Assembly: GCA_910579965.1 (NCBI GenBank)
Contig: CAJTWF010000009.1
Coordinates: forward strand, 1-64,000
DNA length: 64,000 nucleotides
DNA from: an uncultured Oscillospiraceae bacterium
GTDB taxonomy: Bacteria; Bacillota; Clostridia; Oscillospirales; Oscillospiraceae
Reading direction: 5' to 3'
Shown here: positions 24,305-32,069 of the stretch, in pieces
Position numbering within the stretch: the first letter of the stretch is position 1
How the letters are laid out: every line of letters starts with the position of its first letter
Translations under genes and position numbers: made by a program
The notes under the pieces: generated by a model
Seen by the model: only the letters and a program-made list of their open reading frames with translations
Databases searched by the model: none
Told to the model about the DNA's origin: nothing

Positions 24305-25182
24305 TGCGCGTCCTCCCTTCCCAGGCCCAGCTCACGGGCCGCCGCGATGGTCTGCTGCGCCCGGTTCACAATGGGCGCGTCAATCATCTTGCCCCGCAGG
24401 GCGATGGCCCCCCGGCCCTGCTCCTTGGCCAGCCGGATGGCGTCCATGACCTCATAGGCGTAGTCGATCTCCTTCATGGTGGGGCTGAACACCTGGTTGA
24501 TGGCCTCCACGTGGCGGGGGGAGATGGAGGCCTTGCCGGTGAAGCCCAGGGCCTTGGCATAGGCCGCGTCGGTGCGGATGCCGGCGTCGTCGTTCACGTC
24601 GGTGAAGGGGGTGTCGTACACGTCCACCCCGGCGGCCCGGGCCGCCGTCACCAGACGGGTGCGGGCGTACTCGATCTCCCGCCCCTCCTTGGTCCGCTGG
24701 CAGCGGAGATCCGCCGTCAGGTCCTCCGCCCCCAGGAAGAGGGCCGCCACCCGGGGGCTGGCCGAGGCGATGGCAAAGGCGTTCTCCAGCCCCAGGGCCG
24801 TCTCGATGAGGGGCATGAGCCGGACCGTGTTGGGGGCCATGCCCAGCCGCTCCTCTGTCCGGGTGATGTACTCGTCCGCCGTGAGGATGTCCTGGGCGGA
24901 GCCGGACTTGGGCAGCAGGATCAGATCCGGCCCCTGGGGCAGGATGGCGTCGATATCCGCCTGCCAGAAGCCGGTGTCAATGGAGTTGATGCGCACGATG
25001 ATCTCGCAGCCCCGGAAGTCCATGTCCCGGATGGCGCTGCGCACCAGCAGACGGGCCGCGTCCTTCTCCGAGGGGGCCACCGCGTCCTCCAGATCCAGGA
25101 TCAGGGCGTCCGCGCCCAGGTAGGGCCCGTTGACCAGCATGTTGGGCGTGTTGCCCGGCAGAAACAGCATGGACCGGCGCAT
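24301..25182 (-). CDS. citE: Citrate lyase beta-subunit family protein, probable citramalate lyase beta subunit
   Basis: A 293-residue TIM-barrel lyase of the CitE/HpcH family that would cleave (S)-citramalyl-carrier into acetyl-carrier and pyruvate. Motifs are LFLPGNTPNM (6-15), ADALILDLEDAVAPSEKD, a conserved Arg in VRINSIDTGFW, PLIETALGLENA and LGAEDLTADLR, which supply the Mg2+ and substrate contacts of the family. The ATG at 25182 overlaps the citD stop by one base (TGATG) with a GGGGGGAGAG site; the longer frame is a shadow of citD. Confidence 0.92.
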   Translation of the reverse strand: MRRSMLFLPGNTPNMLVNGPYLGADALILDLEDAVAPSEKDAARLLVRSAIRDMDFRGCEIIVRINSIDTGFWQADIDAILPQGPDLILLPKSGSAQDILTADEYITRTEERLGMAPNTVRLMPLIETALGLENAFAIASASPRVAALFLGAEDLTADLRCQRTKEGREIEYARTRLVTAARAAGVDVYDTPFTDVNDDAGIRTDAAYAKALGFTGKASISPRHVEAINQVFSPTMKEIDYAYEVMDAIRLAKEQGRGAIALRGKMIDAPIVNRAQQTIAAARELGLGREDAQ

Positions 25183-25454
25183 CAGCTCTCCCCCCTTCCC
25201 CGTAAAACCGCGGTCTCCACCCGGGCCCGGATGACGCACTCCAGCGCCCCCCGGTCCGACACCGTGAGCCTGGCCCGCTCCACGCCGCACGCCGCCAGGG
25301 TGGCGCGCACCGCGCTCTCAATGGCGCCGCCGAACTGCCCCTTCACCACGCTCTCCAGCTGGATCTCCACGCCCTGCTCCCAGGGCTCGATCTCCACGTA
25401 CACGTCGCTGGACTCCAGCGTGCCCGCCGACGCAACGCGAACAATTTCTGCCAT
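25182..25454 (-). CDS. citD: Citrate lyase acyl carrier protein family (gamma subunit), probable citramalate lyase carrier
   Basis: A 90-residue acyl carrier protein. The motif AGTLESSD (10-17) holds the attachment serine for the 2'-(5''-phosphoribosyl)-3'-dephospho-CoA prosthetic group, expected at Ser15 by alignment with Ser14 of CitD. It is the first gene of citD-citE-citF-hydratase-regulator. The genes for prosthetic group synthesis and acetylation (citX, citG, citC) are not in this window, so they must lie elsewhere or be replaced. Confidence 0.92.
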   Translation of the reverse strand: MAEIVRVASAGTLESSDVYVEIEPWEQGVEIQLESVVKGQFGGAIESAVRATLAACGVERARLTVSDRGALECVIRARVETAVLRGRGES

Positions 25455-25501
25455 TGCCGTACCTCCTTCAAGCTCAAAATGATCTATATCAATGTGGCTG
25501 T

Positions 25502-25530
25502 ATTATATAATAAAACCCGGAGAAATGCAA
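25502..25530 (-). promoter_or_regulatory. Promoter of the citD operon
   Basis: On the minus strand TTGCAT (25530-25525) and TATAAT (25507-25502) have a 17-base spacer. The plus-strand octamer ATCTATAT at 25482-25489, just downstream of the start point, is shared with the glmS promoter. Confidence 0.85.
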
Positions 25531-25551
25531 TCCATTTTTTCTCTGTGGGCC

Positions 25552-25580
25552 TTTTCAGCAGGGAAAAAGTGTGCTACAAT
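25552..25580 (+). promoter_or_regulatory. Likely promoter of the P-loop ATPase gene
   Basis: TTTTCA (25552-25557) and TACAAT (25575-25580) with a 17-base spacer; divergent from the citD promoter. Confidence 0.6.
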
Positions 25581-25621
25581 GGAGGACACACACCCGCGCC
25601 AACTTTGAAAGGAGAAAGAAC

Positions 25622-26557
25622 ATGTTTGACCGCCAAGCAAGCCACATCATCAGCACCTACTTTGCCCCCCGCGGCCACAAGCGCATGTATCAGCTGGGGA
25701 TGCAGCTGGTGCAGCTCTATCTCTCCCCCTTTGACAAGCTCATCGGCATCATCGGAGAGGCGGGCTCCGGCAAGAGCGCTCTCATCCGGGGCATGTTCCC
25801 GGGCCTGGATCTGACCAACGACGACGACGGCGTGTACGTCCGGCCCCTGCCCCTTCTGGACCTGGACGACGAGCGCAGCTTCTTCTCCCCCCACACCTAC
25901 CACCTGGACATCCGCTTTGAGAACGGCTTCACCCAGATGAGCGTCCTGGCCGACGCCATCACCCAGGCCCTCCACAAGGGCAAGCGGGTGATTGTGGAGC
26001 ACTTCGATCTGGTCTACCCCCTGCTCCAGGTGAAGGCGGACCTGCTCATCGGCGTGGGGGAGGAGGTGGTCATCACCCGGCCCAACATCTTCGGCCCCAA
26101 GCCCCGGGAGATCTACGACATTGTCTATAAGTCCCTGCCCTTCCGGCTCATGTCCCACACGGCGGAGGACCTGTGCGAGTTCTGCATGCCCCCGGAGGAG
26201 CTGGAGCGGTGCGGCCACGACGACGTCCGCCACGGCTTCGTCATCACCTTCCCCGACGACCGCAAGCCCAGCTTTGACATCGAGGAGCTGGAGAAGAAGG
26301 TCTATGACCTGATTGACCAGAACCTGCCTGTGACGTACTTAGACGAAAAGCACGTGTCCATCGGCGGAAACGTCCACCCCTGCACCGGCCCCCGGATCCA
26401 CGTGACCAATACCAGCCAGATTAAGGATTTCCACCTTCTCTACCACTTCATCCACGATCCGTTCAACAGGCGCTACCTCCTGGTGGGGTGCGTGGGCAAG
26501 GAGAACCTGGAGCGCCTGAAGAGGCTGGAGCAGAAAATTGAGGCCCAGATGATGTAG
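25622..26557 (+). CDS. P-loop ATPase with a C-terminal alanyl-tRNA-synthetase-like additional domain
   Basis: A 311-residue cytosolic protein. Residues 35-55 hold a Walker A (IGIIGEAGSGKSALIRG), and KRVIVEHFDLVYPLL looks like the following strand with an acidic residue. The C-terminal part (about 225-311) contains VSIGGNVHPCTGPRIHVTNTSQIKDF, which recalls the second additional domain of alanyl-tRNA synthetase and AlaX editing proteins; there the metal site is HxxxH plus CxxxH, but here the Cys-His spacing is CTGPRIH and no HxxxH is seen, so editing activity is doubtful. GAAAGGAG precedes the ATG at 25622. The cellular role is unknown; a nucleotide-kinase-like fold is possible. Confidence 0.7.
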   Translation: MFDRQASHIISTYFAPRGHKRMYQLGMQLVQLYLSPFDKLIGIIGEAGSGKSALIRGMFPGLDLTNDDDGVYVRPLPLLDLDDERSFFSPHTYHLDIRFENGFTQMSVLADAITQALHKGKRVIVEHFDLVYPLLQVKADLLIGVGEEVVITRPNIFGPKPREIYDIVYKSLPFRLMSHTAEDLCEFCMPPEELERCGHDDVRHGFVITFPDDRKPSFDIEELEKKVYDLIDQNLPVTYLDEKHVSIGGNVHPCTGPRIHVTNTSQIKDFHLLYHFIHDPFNRRYLLVGCVGKENLERLKRLEQKIEAQMM

Positions 26558-26607
26558 CCGGGCGGCAGGAGACCGCCGGGGCCGGGATAGAAAGAAGCCG
26601 AAAAGAT

Positions 26608-27954
26608 ATGAAACGACAGAAAAAAGCGAAGCTGTCCAACGTGCAGATCATTGCCCTGGGCTTCTTCATCATGATCCTGCTGGGCACGGGGCTGCTGATG
26701 CTGCCCATCGCCAGCGTGGAGCCCGGCGGCGCGTCCTTTGGCGACGCGCTGTTCACCGCCACCTCCGCCTCCTGCGTCACCGGCCTGGTGCAGCAGGACA
26801 CGGGGACCTACTGGACCACCTTCGGGCAGATGGTCATCATTGTCCTCATCCAGATCGGCGGCCTTGGGTTCATGACCATCGCCACCCTCTTTCTCCTGCT
26901 GCTGCGCCGGCGGATGGGCCTGCGCCAGCGGGAGGTGGTGGTGGAGGGCATCAGCTACAACCAGCTGGGCGGCTTCGCCCCCTTTATCCGCCGGGTCTTT
27001 TTGGGCACGCTGCTGATCGAGGGGCTGGGGGCTGTGCTGCTGAGCGTCCGGTTTGCGGGGGAGATGGGCCTGGGCCGCGGGATCTACTACGGCGTGTGGC
27101 ACAGCGTCTCCGCCTTCTGCAACGCGGGCTTTGACCTGATGGGGCCCTACAGCGGCCCCTATTCCTCCTTCACCGTCTACGCCGGGGACCCCCTGGTGAG
27201 CCTGACCATCTGCGCGCTGATCCTGGTGGGAGGGCTGGGCTTTCTGGTGTGGGACGATCTGGTGCGCAATAAGCTCCGCTGGCGGCGTTACCGGCTTCAG
27301 ACCAAGGTGGTGCTCACGGTGACGGCGGCGCTGACCCTGGGGGGCGGGGCTCTCTTCTTCCTGCTGGAGCGGGAGAACCTGGGCGCGGGGCGGCCCCTGG
27401 GGGAGCAGATTCTCTCCGCCCTATTTGACGCGGTCACCCCCCGCACCGCCGGGTTCAACTCCACGGACACCGCCGCCCTCAGCCCGGGCAGCCTCCTGCT
27501 GACCATCATCTTCATGTTCATCGGCGGCAGCCCCGGCTCCACGGCCGGCGGCGTCAAGACCACCACGGTGTTTGTGGTCCTCCTCCACGCCCTGTCCGGC
27601 GTGCGCCGGGAGCGGAGCGCCAACGCCTTTGGCCGCAGCATCGGGGACGGCGCGCTGAAGAAGGCCACCTCCGTACTCTACACCAACCTGCTCCTGGCCC
27701 TGGCCGGGGCCCTGCTGATCAGCGCGGTCCAGGCCATGCCCCTGACGGACGTGCTCTTTGAGACCTTCTCCGCCATCGGCACCGCCGGCATGACCACCGG
27801 GATCACCCGGGACCTGCTGCCCCTGAGCCAGGCGGTGATTATCTTCCTCATGTACTGCGGCCGTGTGGGCAGCATCTCCTTCGCCGTGGCCCTGCTGGAG
27901 AAGCGGGCCCTGCCGCCCGTCACCCTGCCCCAGGAGGAGATCACCATCGGGTGA
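26608..27954 (+). CDS. ktrB: Potassium uptake protein, KtrB/TrkH family
   Basis: A 448-residue membrane protein of the superfamily of K+ transporters, with four repeated pore units. The four selectivity-filter segments are visible as SASCVTGL, SAFCNAGFD, TPRTAGFNS and IGTAGMTTG. It imports K+ coupled to Na+ and is gated by a cytosolic RCK ring (KtrA). It starts 50 bases after the ATPase gene and could be read from the same transcript. Its probable KtrA partner is 21 kb away at 48885. Confidence 0.93.
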   Translation: MKRQKKAKLSNVQIIALGFFIMILLGTGLLMLPIASVEPGGASFGDALFTATSASCVTGLVQQDTGTYWTTFGQMVIIVLIQIGGLGFMTIATLFLLLLRRRMGLRQREVVVEGISYNQLGGFAPFIRRVFLGTLLIEGLGAVLLSVRFAGEMGLGRGIYYGVWHSVSAFCNAGFDLMGPYSGPYSSFTVYAGDPLVSLTICALILVGGLGFLVWDDLVRNKLRWRRYRLQTKVVLTVTAALTLGGGALFFLLERENLGAGRPLGEQILSALFDAVTPRTAGFNSTDTAALSPGSLLLTIIFMFIGGSPGSTAGGVKTTTVFVVLLHALSGVRRERSANAFGRSIGDGALKKATSVLYTNLLLALAGALLISAVQAMPLTDVLFETFSAIGTAGMTTGITRDLLPLSQAVIIFLMYCGRVGSISFAVALLEKRALPPVTLPQEEITIG

Positions 27955-28017
27955 ATCGTCCCTGCGGCAGACAGCGCTTTTGAAAAATGGATTTCCCTGC
28001 CATTGACAAAACTGCTC

Positions 28018-28048
28018 TTGACTTGGACGCCACTCCAGGGGGTATAAT
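28018..28048 (+). promoter_or_regulatory. Promoter of the DUF362 gene
   Basis: TTGACT (28018-28023) and TATAAT (28043-28048) with a 19-base spacer, longer than ideal. A perfect TTGACA at 28003 is too far upstream to pair with this -10. Confidence 0.6.
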
Positions 28049-28096
28049 GAGGCCGTCTGGCCATACGTCTGCAAATCTATTATAAGGAGAACAACC

Positions 28097-28975
28097 ATGG
28101 AAAAAGCAAAGGTTTATTTCACAGAGGAGATCACTCCCGAGGCGCTGCAAAGGATCTACCACGCCCTGGGCGTAAGCCTGAAGGGCAAGGTGGCGGTGAA
28201 GATCTCCACCGGCGAGCCCGGCGGCCACAACTTCCTCCAGCCCGCCCTCATCGCGCCCCTGGTCAAGGAGCTCAGCGGCACCATCGTGGAGTGCAACACC
28301 GCCTATAAGGGCCGCCGCAACACCAGCGCGGCCCACTGGCAGACCATGAAGGACCACGGCTTCATGGATATCGCCCCCTGTGACCTGATGGATGAGCACG
28401 GCGAGATGAGCCTGCCCGTCGCCGGCGGCAAGCGCCTGAAGGAGAACTTTGTGGGCGAAAACCTGAAAAACTACGACTCCATGCTCATGCTGTCCCACTT
28501 CAAGGGCCACCCCATGGCCGGACTGGGCGGCGCGCTGAAGAATATGTCCATCGGCGTGGCCTCCGCCCACGGCAAGCAGTGGATCCACACCTCCGGCAGC
28601 GGCGAGACCTCCTTTAAGGCGCTGATGAACGCGGACCACGACGGCTTCCTGGAGTCCATGGCCGATGCGGACGAGTCTGTGATGACCTACATGGGCCGGG
28701 AGAACATTGTGTATATCAACGTGGCCAACCGCCTGAGCGTGGACTGCGACTGCTGCGCGTCCCCGGCGGATCCGGAGATGATGGATATCGGCATCTTCGC
28801 CTCCCTGGACCCTGTTGCTGTGGACCAGGCCTGCGTGGACGCGGTGTACGCCTCCAAAGACCCGGGCAAGGCCGCTCTCATTGAGCGCATGGAGTCCCGC
28901 AACGGCATTCTGACGGTGGAAGCCGCCGCTCAGCTGGGTCTGGGCGTCAGGGAGTATGAGATCGTCAATATCTGA
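28097..28975 (+). CDS. DUF362 domain-containing protein
   Basis: A 292-residue cytosolic protein of the DUF362 family, seen in KVAVKISTGEPGGHNFLQPALIAPLVKEL, LSHFKGHPMAGLGGALKNMSIGVAS and a late DPVAVDQACVDAVY. Many family members carry C-terminal ferredoxin clusters; this one has only CDCCASP (about 215-221) and no CxxCxxC ferredoxin motif, so it is the iron-sulfur-free form. Function is not established. AAGGAG precedes the ATG. It is a single gene flanked by hairpins. Confidence 0.85.
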   Translation: MEKAKVYFTEEITPEALQRIYHALGVSLKGKVAVKISTGEPGGHNFLQPALIAPLVKELSGTIVECNTAYKGRRNTSAAHWQTMKDHGFMDIAPCDLMDEHGEMSLPVAGGKRLKENFVGENLKNYDSMLMLSHFKGHPMAGLGGALKNMSIGVASAHGKQWIHTSGSGETSFKALMNADHDGFLESMADADESVMTYMGRENIVYINVANRLSVDCDCCASPADPEMMDIGIFASLDPVAVDQACVDAVYASKDPGKAALIERMESRNGILTVEAAAQLGLGVREYEIVNI

Positions 28976-29018
28976 TGGCGGGAGCCGCCATCAGAATCCC
29001 GTGAACAGCGAGTCCGGA

Positions 29019-29050
29019 GCAGGGCGGCGTCTTCTCTGACGCCGCCCTGC
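29019..29050 (+). terminator. Terminator-like hairpin after the DUF362 gene
   Basis: A perfect 13-base stem GCAGGGCGGCGTC/GACGCCGCCCTGC with a 6-base loop, followed by TTCTGC. A second small stem overlaps the DUF362 stop (28971-28993). Confidence 0.65.
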
Positions 29051-29116
29051 TTCTGCATCCCGGCCCAGCGCCGCAGGGAGGACCATATCTCTGTATCTGC
29101 CTCCGGTCTGTCCCTC

Positions 29117-29145
29117 TTGGTTTTTTCTGAAAACCGTGGTATACT
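29117..29145 (+). promoter_or_regulatory. Promoter of the metallophosphoesterase gene
   Basis: TTGGTT (29117-29122) and TATACT (29140-29145) with a 17-base spacer. Confidence 0.7.
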
Positions 29146-29188
29146 ATCCTACCGGAGCCACCCATATTTTGAGAAGAGGGAGCAAGAC

Positions 29189-30052
29189 ATGACCAAGAAA
29201 AGAAGACCCCGCAGGAGATCCCGCCGTCTGCTCAAGCTGCTGGTGCTGCTGGCGCTGTGCGCCCTGTTCCTCTGGTGGAGCAACCACGCCCTCCAGACCC
29301 AGCGCTTCACCTACGCCTCCCCCCGCCTGCCGGAGGGGTTTGACGGCTGCGTGATCGTGCAGCTCTCAGACCTCCACGGCGCCTACTTCGGGGAGGACAA
29401 CCAGGAGCTGCTCTCCCGTGTCCGGGAGGCCGGACCGGACTACATCTTTCTCACCGGCGATCTGCTGGACCAGTACCGCAAAACGCCCCACAGCTACGCC
29501 GCTGCCCTGGGCGGAGCCCTGGCGGACATCGCCCCCACCTACTTTATCACCGGCAACCACGAGTGGGCCCTGCCCGGCGTTCGGGAGCTGAAGCGGGAGC
29601 TGGAGGAGGCGGGGGTGGCGGTGCTCTCCAACGAGTACGTCCTCCTGGAGCGGAGCGGGGACCGGGTGCTCCTGGCGGGCATCGACGATCCCAACGGCTT
29701 TGCCGACCAGAAGACCCCGGAGGAGCTGGCCCAGGAGGTGCGGGAGGCGTGGGGTGACGGCTTCTGGCTGCTGCTGGCCCACCGGAACAACTACTTTGAA
29801 AAGCAATACAGCCTTCTGGGCGCGGATCTGGTCATCTCCGGCCACGGCCACGGGGGCCTCATCCGCCTGCCCTTCACCGACGGCCTGGTCAGCGCGGAGC
29901 GCAGGCTCTTCCCCTCCTACACGGCCGGGTTCTACACCGCCAACGGGAGCGACGTGTTCGTCTCCAGGGGACTGGGAAACTCCGGGCTCACCCTCCGCCT
30001 GTTCAACCGGCCGGAGGTGGTGGTGCTCACGCTGGAGCGGGAGAACGCATAA
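29189..30052 (+). CDS. Membrane-anchored metallophosphoesterase, YkuE-like
   Basis: A 287-residue calcineurin-like phosphoesterase behind an N-terminal basic stretch and one membrane helix (about residues 13-30). The dinuclear metal motifs are present: DLHG, GDLLD, GNHE (TGNHEWAL), AHRNN and GHGHGG. The active site should face outside the cell. YkuE-type enzymes of this layout act on phosphoesters near the membrane, possibly lipid-linked. AAGAGGGAG precedes the ATG at 29189; the longer frame begins inside the promoter. Confidence 0.85.
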   Translation: MTKKRRPRRRSRRLLKLLVLLALCALFLWWSNHALQTQRFTYASPRLPEGFDGCVIVQLSDLHGAYFGEDNQELLSRVREAGPDYIFLTGDLLDQYRKTPHSYAAALGGALADIAPTYFITGNHEWALPGVRELKRELEEAGVAVLSNEYVLLERSGDRVLLAGIDDPNGFADQKTPEELAQEVREAWGDGFWLLLAHRNNYFEKQYSLLGADLVISGHGHGGLIRLPFTDGLVSAERRLFPSYTAGFYTANGSDVFVSRGLGNSGLTLRLFNRPEVVVLTLERENA

Positions 30053-30092
30053 GAAAAGGGCCGTCCCCTCTGGGACGGTCCTCATTTCTTTG
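30053..30092. terminator. Bidirectional terminator between the phosphoesterase and rpsT
   Basis: CCGTCCC (30061-30067) pairs with GGGACGG (30072-30078). On the minus strand it is followed by CCCTTTTCTTAT, serving rpsT; on the plus strand by TCCTCATTTCTTTG, serving the phosphoesterase. Confidence 0.75.
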
Positions 30093-30103
30093 TGTGGTGG
30101 TTA

Positions 30104-30367
30104 TCAGCCGACCTGATTGAGCTTAAGGGTCATGGCGCTCTTCTTGTGAGCGGCATTGTTCTTATGCAGAATGCCCTTAGCAGCGGCCTTGTCCACGGCC
30201 TTGACCGCGACCTTATAAGCGCCCTCGGCCTCGGTGCGATTGCCATCAGCGGCAGCAGCCTCAAATTTCTTCAGGGCGGTCTTCATCGCGGACCTCTCGG
30301 CCTTGTTGCGGGCGTTACGGGCTTCAGCCACCAGCACACGCTTCTTAGCGGACTTGATATTCGGCAA
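30104..30367 (-). CDS. rpsT: 30S ribosomal protein S20
   Basis: An 87-residue S20, which binds 16S rRNA in the body of the small subunit. The N-terminus should read MPNIKSAKKRV, as in the family; that puts the start at a TTG (30367), six bases after GGAGGAGGTG. No ATG is in frame there. A TTG start is also used by E. coli rpsT, where it is tied to autoregulation. The gene is single and divergent from gpr, a neighbour relation also seen in Bacillus. Confidence 0.95.
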   Translation of the reverse strand: MPNIKSAKKRVLVAEARNARNKAERSAMKTALKKFEAAAADGNRTEAEGAYKVAVKAVDKAAAKGILHKNNAAHKKSAMTLKLNQVG

Positions 30368-30430
30368 ACCAAACACCTCCTCCAATGGGAGCTATGGGAC
30401 CAGCAAAGCTACTGCCCCACGCAGAATAAT

Positions 30431-30459
30431 ATTTTAGCATGCCTTCCCGGAAATTGCAA
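30431..30459 (-). promoter_or_regulatory. Promoter of rpsT
   Basis: On the minus strand TTGCAA (30459-30454) and TAAAAT (30436-30431) with a 17-base spacer, about 65 bases before the TTG start. Confidence 0.75.
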
Positions 30460-30567
30460 GAAATTTTTTGAATTTTCTTTTCTTTTTTTACATATTTTCC
30501 GTCCGGCGCGAAATGATAATCCGGAACCACCAGATTTTGTATCACAGAAGGGACGGTATCGCAACGT

Positions 30568-31446
30568 ATGCTGACAGTTCGCACAGATCTGGCCGTGGAG
30601 GCCCACGCCCTCTGGCGGGAGAGCGCCGCGGAGACCACCCGCCTGAAGGGGGTGGCGGCCCGGGAGGAGCAGGCGGAGGGCATGACGGTGACCCGGGTGG
30701 AGATCCTGGACCAGGAGGGGGCCCGGGCCCTGGGCAAGCCGGAGGGGACATACCTCACGCTGGACGTCTCCCCCCTCTGGCGGCGGGAGGAGGATGCCTT
30801 CCCCCGGGCAGTCCGGGCGGTGGCGGCCCTGCTGGGGCCCCTGCTGCCGGAGGAGGGGCCGGTGCTGGCGGCGGGGCTGGGCAATCAGGCCATGACGCCG
30901 GACGCGCTGGGGCCCCGGTCCCTGGATCACCTGCTGGTGACGCGGCACCTGGGGGAGGCGCTGCCCCAGCTGCGGCCGGTGGCGGGCCTGGGGGCCGGGG
31001 TGCTGGGCACCACGGGGATGGAGGTGGCCGAGTGGGTCCGGGGCGCGGCGGAGCAGGTGGGGCCGGCGGCGGTGATCGTGGTGGACGCGCTGGCGGCCCG
31101 GGACCTGGAGCGGCTGTGCGCCACGGTGCAGATCGCGGACACGGGGCTGGTGCCGGGCAGCGGCGTGGGCAACCACCGGATGGCCCTGAATCGGGAGACC
31201 CTGGGCGTGCCGGTGATCTCCGTGGGCGTCCCCACGGTGGTGGACGCGGAGACCATCGCCAGAGACCTGCTGGGGGAGGCCGGGGCGGTCCCTAAGGCCC
31301 TGAACGGGAGGGGACGGCGGTTCTTCGTCACGCCGGAGAGCATTGACCAGAAGATCCGGGATCTGTCCAAGGTCCTGGGATACGGGATCAATCTGGCCCT
31401 CCAGGAGTCCCTGGCGCTGGAGGATCTGGAGGCGCTGATGGCCTGA
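30568..31446 (+). CDS. gpr: GPR endopeptidase (germination protease)
   Basis: A 292-residue aspartic-type protease that degrades the small acid-soluble proteins coating spore DNA early in germination. The N-terminal VRTDLAVEA corresponds to the family stretch at the propeptide cleavage region. Further conserved parts are GLGNQAMTPDALGP, DALAARDLERLCATVQIADTGLVPGSGVGNHR and the C-terminal FFVTPESIDQKIRDLSKVLGYGINLAL. It is shorter than Bacillus GPR (about 370 residues) as usual in this clade. No clean sigma-F or sigma-G promoter could be placed upstream. spoIIP, its usual neighbour, is absent here. Confidence 0.92.
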   Translation: MLTVRTDLAVEAHALWRESAAETTRLKGVAAREEQAEGMTVTRVEILDQEGARALGKPEGTYLTLDVSPLWRREEDAFPRAVRAVAALLGPLLPEEGPVLAAGLGNQAMTPDALGPRSLDHLLVTRHLGEALPQLRPVAGLGAGVLGTTGMEVAEWVRGAAEQVGPAAVIVVDALAARDLERLCATVQIADTGLVPGSGVGNHRMALNRETLGVPVISVGVPTVVDAETIARDLLGEAGAVPKALNGRGRRFFVTPESIDQKIRDLSKVLGYGINLALQESLALEDLEALMA

Positions 31447-31453
31447 GAGCCGG

Positions 31454-31984
31454 TCAGCAGCCGGATTTTTCCGCCGGGCGCTCCAGCTGCTCCCGTCCCA
31501 GCGCAGCGTAGTGCCGCGCGTTCTCCAGGGTCTCCCCCATCTCCTCCTCTGTGGCCGGACGGACCACCCGGCCCGGCGTGCCCATGACCACGCTCCCCGG
31601 CGGGATCCGCTTTCCCGGAGGGACCAGCGCCCCCGCGCCGACGATGGAGCCGGCGCCCACGACGCTGTTGTCCAGCACCACGGCCCCCATGCCGATCAGG
31701 CACCCGTCCTCCACCACGCAGCTGTGGAGGACGGCGCCGTGCCCCACCACCACGTTCTCCCCCACCTGGGTGGGGACGCCGGCGGAGCAGTGGAGGGTGC
31801 AGTTGTCCTGGATATTGCTGCCCGGACCGATGCGGATGGGGCCCACGTCCCCCCGGAGAACCGCGCCGTACCAGACGGTCACATTCTCCCCCAGGGTTAC
31901 GTCCCCGATGAGGGCCGCGCTCTCCGCCGCCCGGGCAGTGGGCGCGATGGCGGGGGTCTTTCCTGCCGCTGTTCGTATGAGCAT
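31454..31984 (-). CDS. Gamma carbonic anhydrase family protein
   Basis: A 176-residue left-handed beta-helix protein with hexapeptide repeats. The three zinc-ligand histidines of the family are seen as His65 (NCTLH), His82 (VVGHG) and His87 (VLHSC), with RGDVGPIRIG and SNIQDN upstream. The acidic proton-shuttle loop of Methanosarcina Cam is absent, as in the YrdA/PaaY-like branch, so carbonic anhydrase activity is uncertain. It converges on gpr with 7 bases between the stops. Confidence 0.85.
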   Translation of the reverse strand: MLIRTAAGKTPAIAPTARAAESAALIGDVTLGENVTVWYGAVLRGDVGPIRIGPGSNIQDNCTLHCSAGVPTQVGENVVVGHGAVLHSCVVEDGCLIGMGAVVLDNSVVGAGSIVGAGALVPPGKRIPPGSVVMGTPGRVVRPATEEEMGETLENARHYAALGREQLERPAEKSGC

Positions 31985-32069
31985 AGACTGCCTCCTTGTA
32001 AATACAGGTTCTGCGTGGGCCGGAGGCCCCGTTTACGCCTTCAAAAAGCAGAAAACACCGTTTCTGATT

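Noticed and set aside
22892..25454. A citrate fermentation operon
   Set aside because: No citrate carrier, citC, citX, citG or oxaloacetate decarboxylase is present, and the genes are embedded in the methylaspartate cluster.
28003..28008. Perfect TTGACA upstream of the DUF362 gene
   Set aside because: It lies 34 bases from the TATAAT at 28043, too far for a sigma-A promoter; TTGACT at 28018 is closer.
30468..30568. A sigma-F or sigma-G promoter for gpr
   Set aside because: Partial matches (GAATT...CATATTT with a 16-base spacer) miss key positions; not good enough to call.
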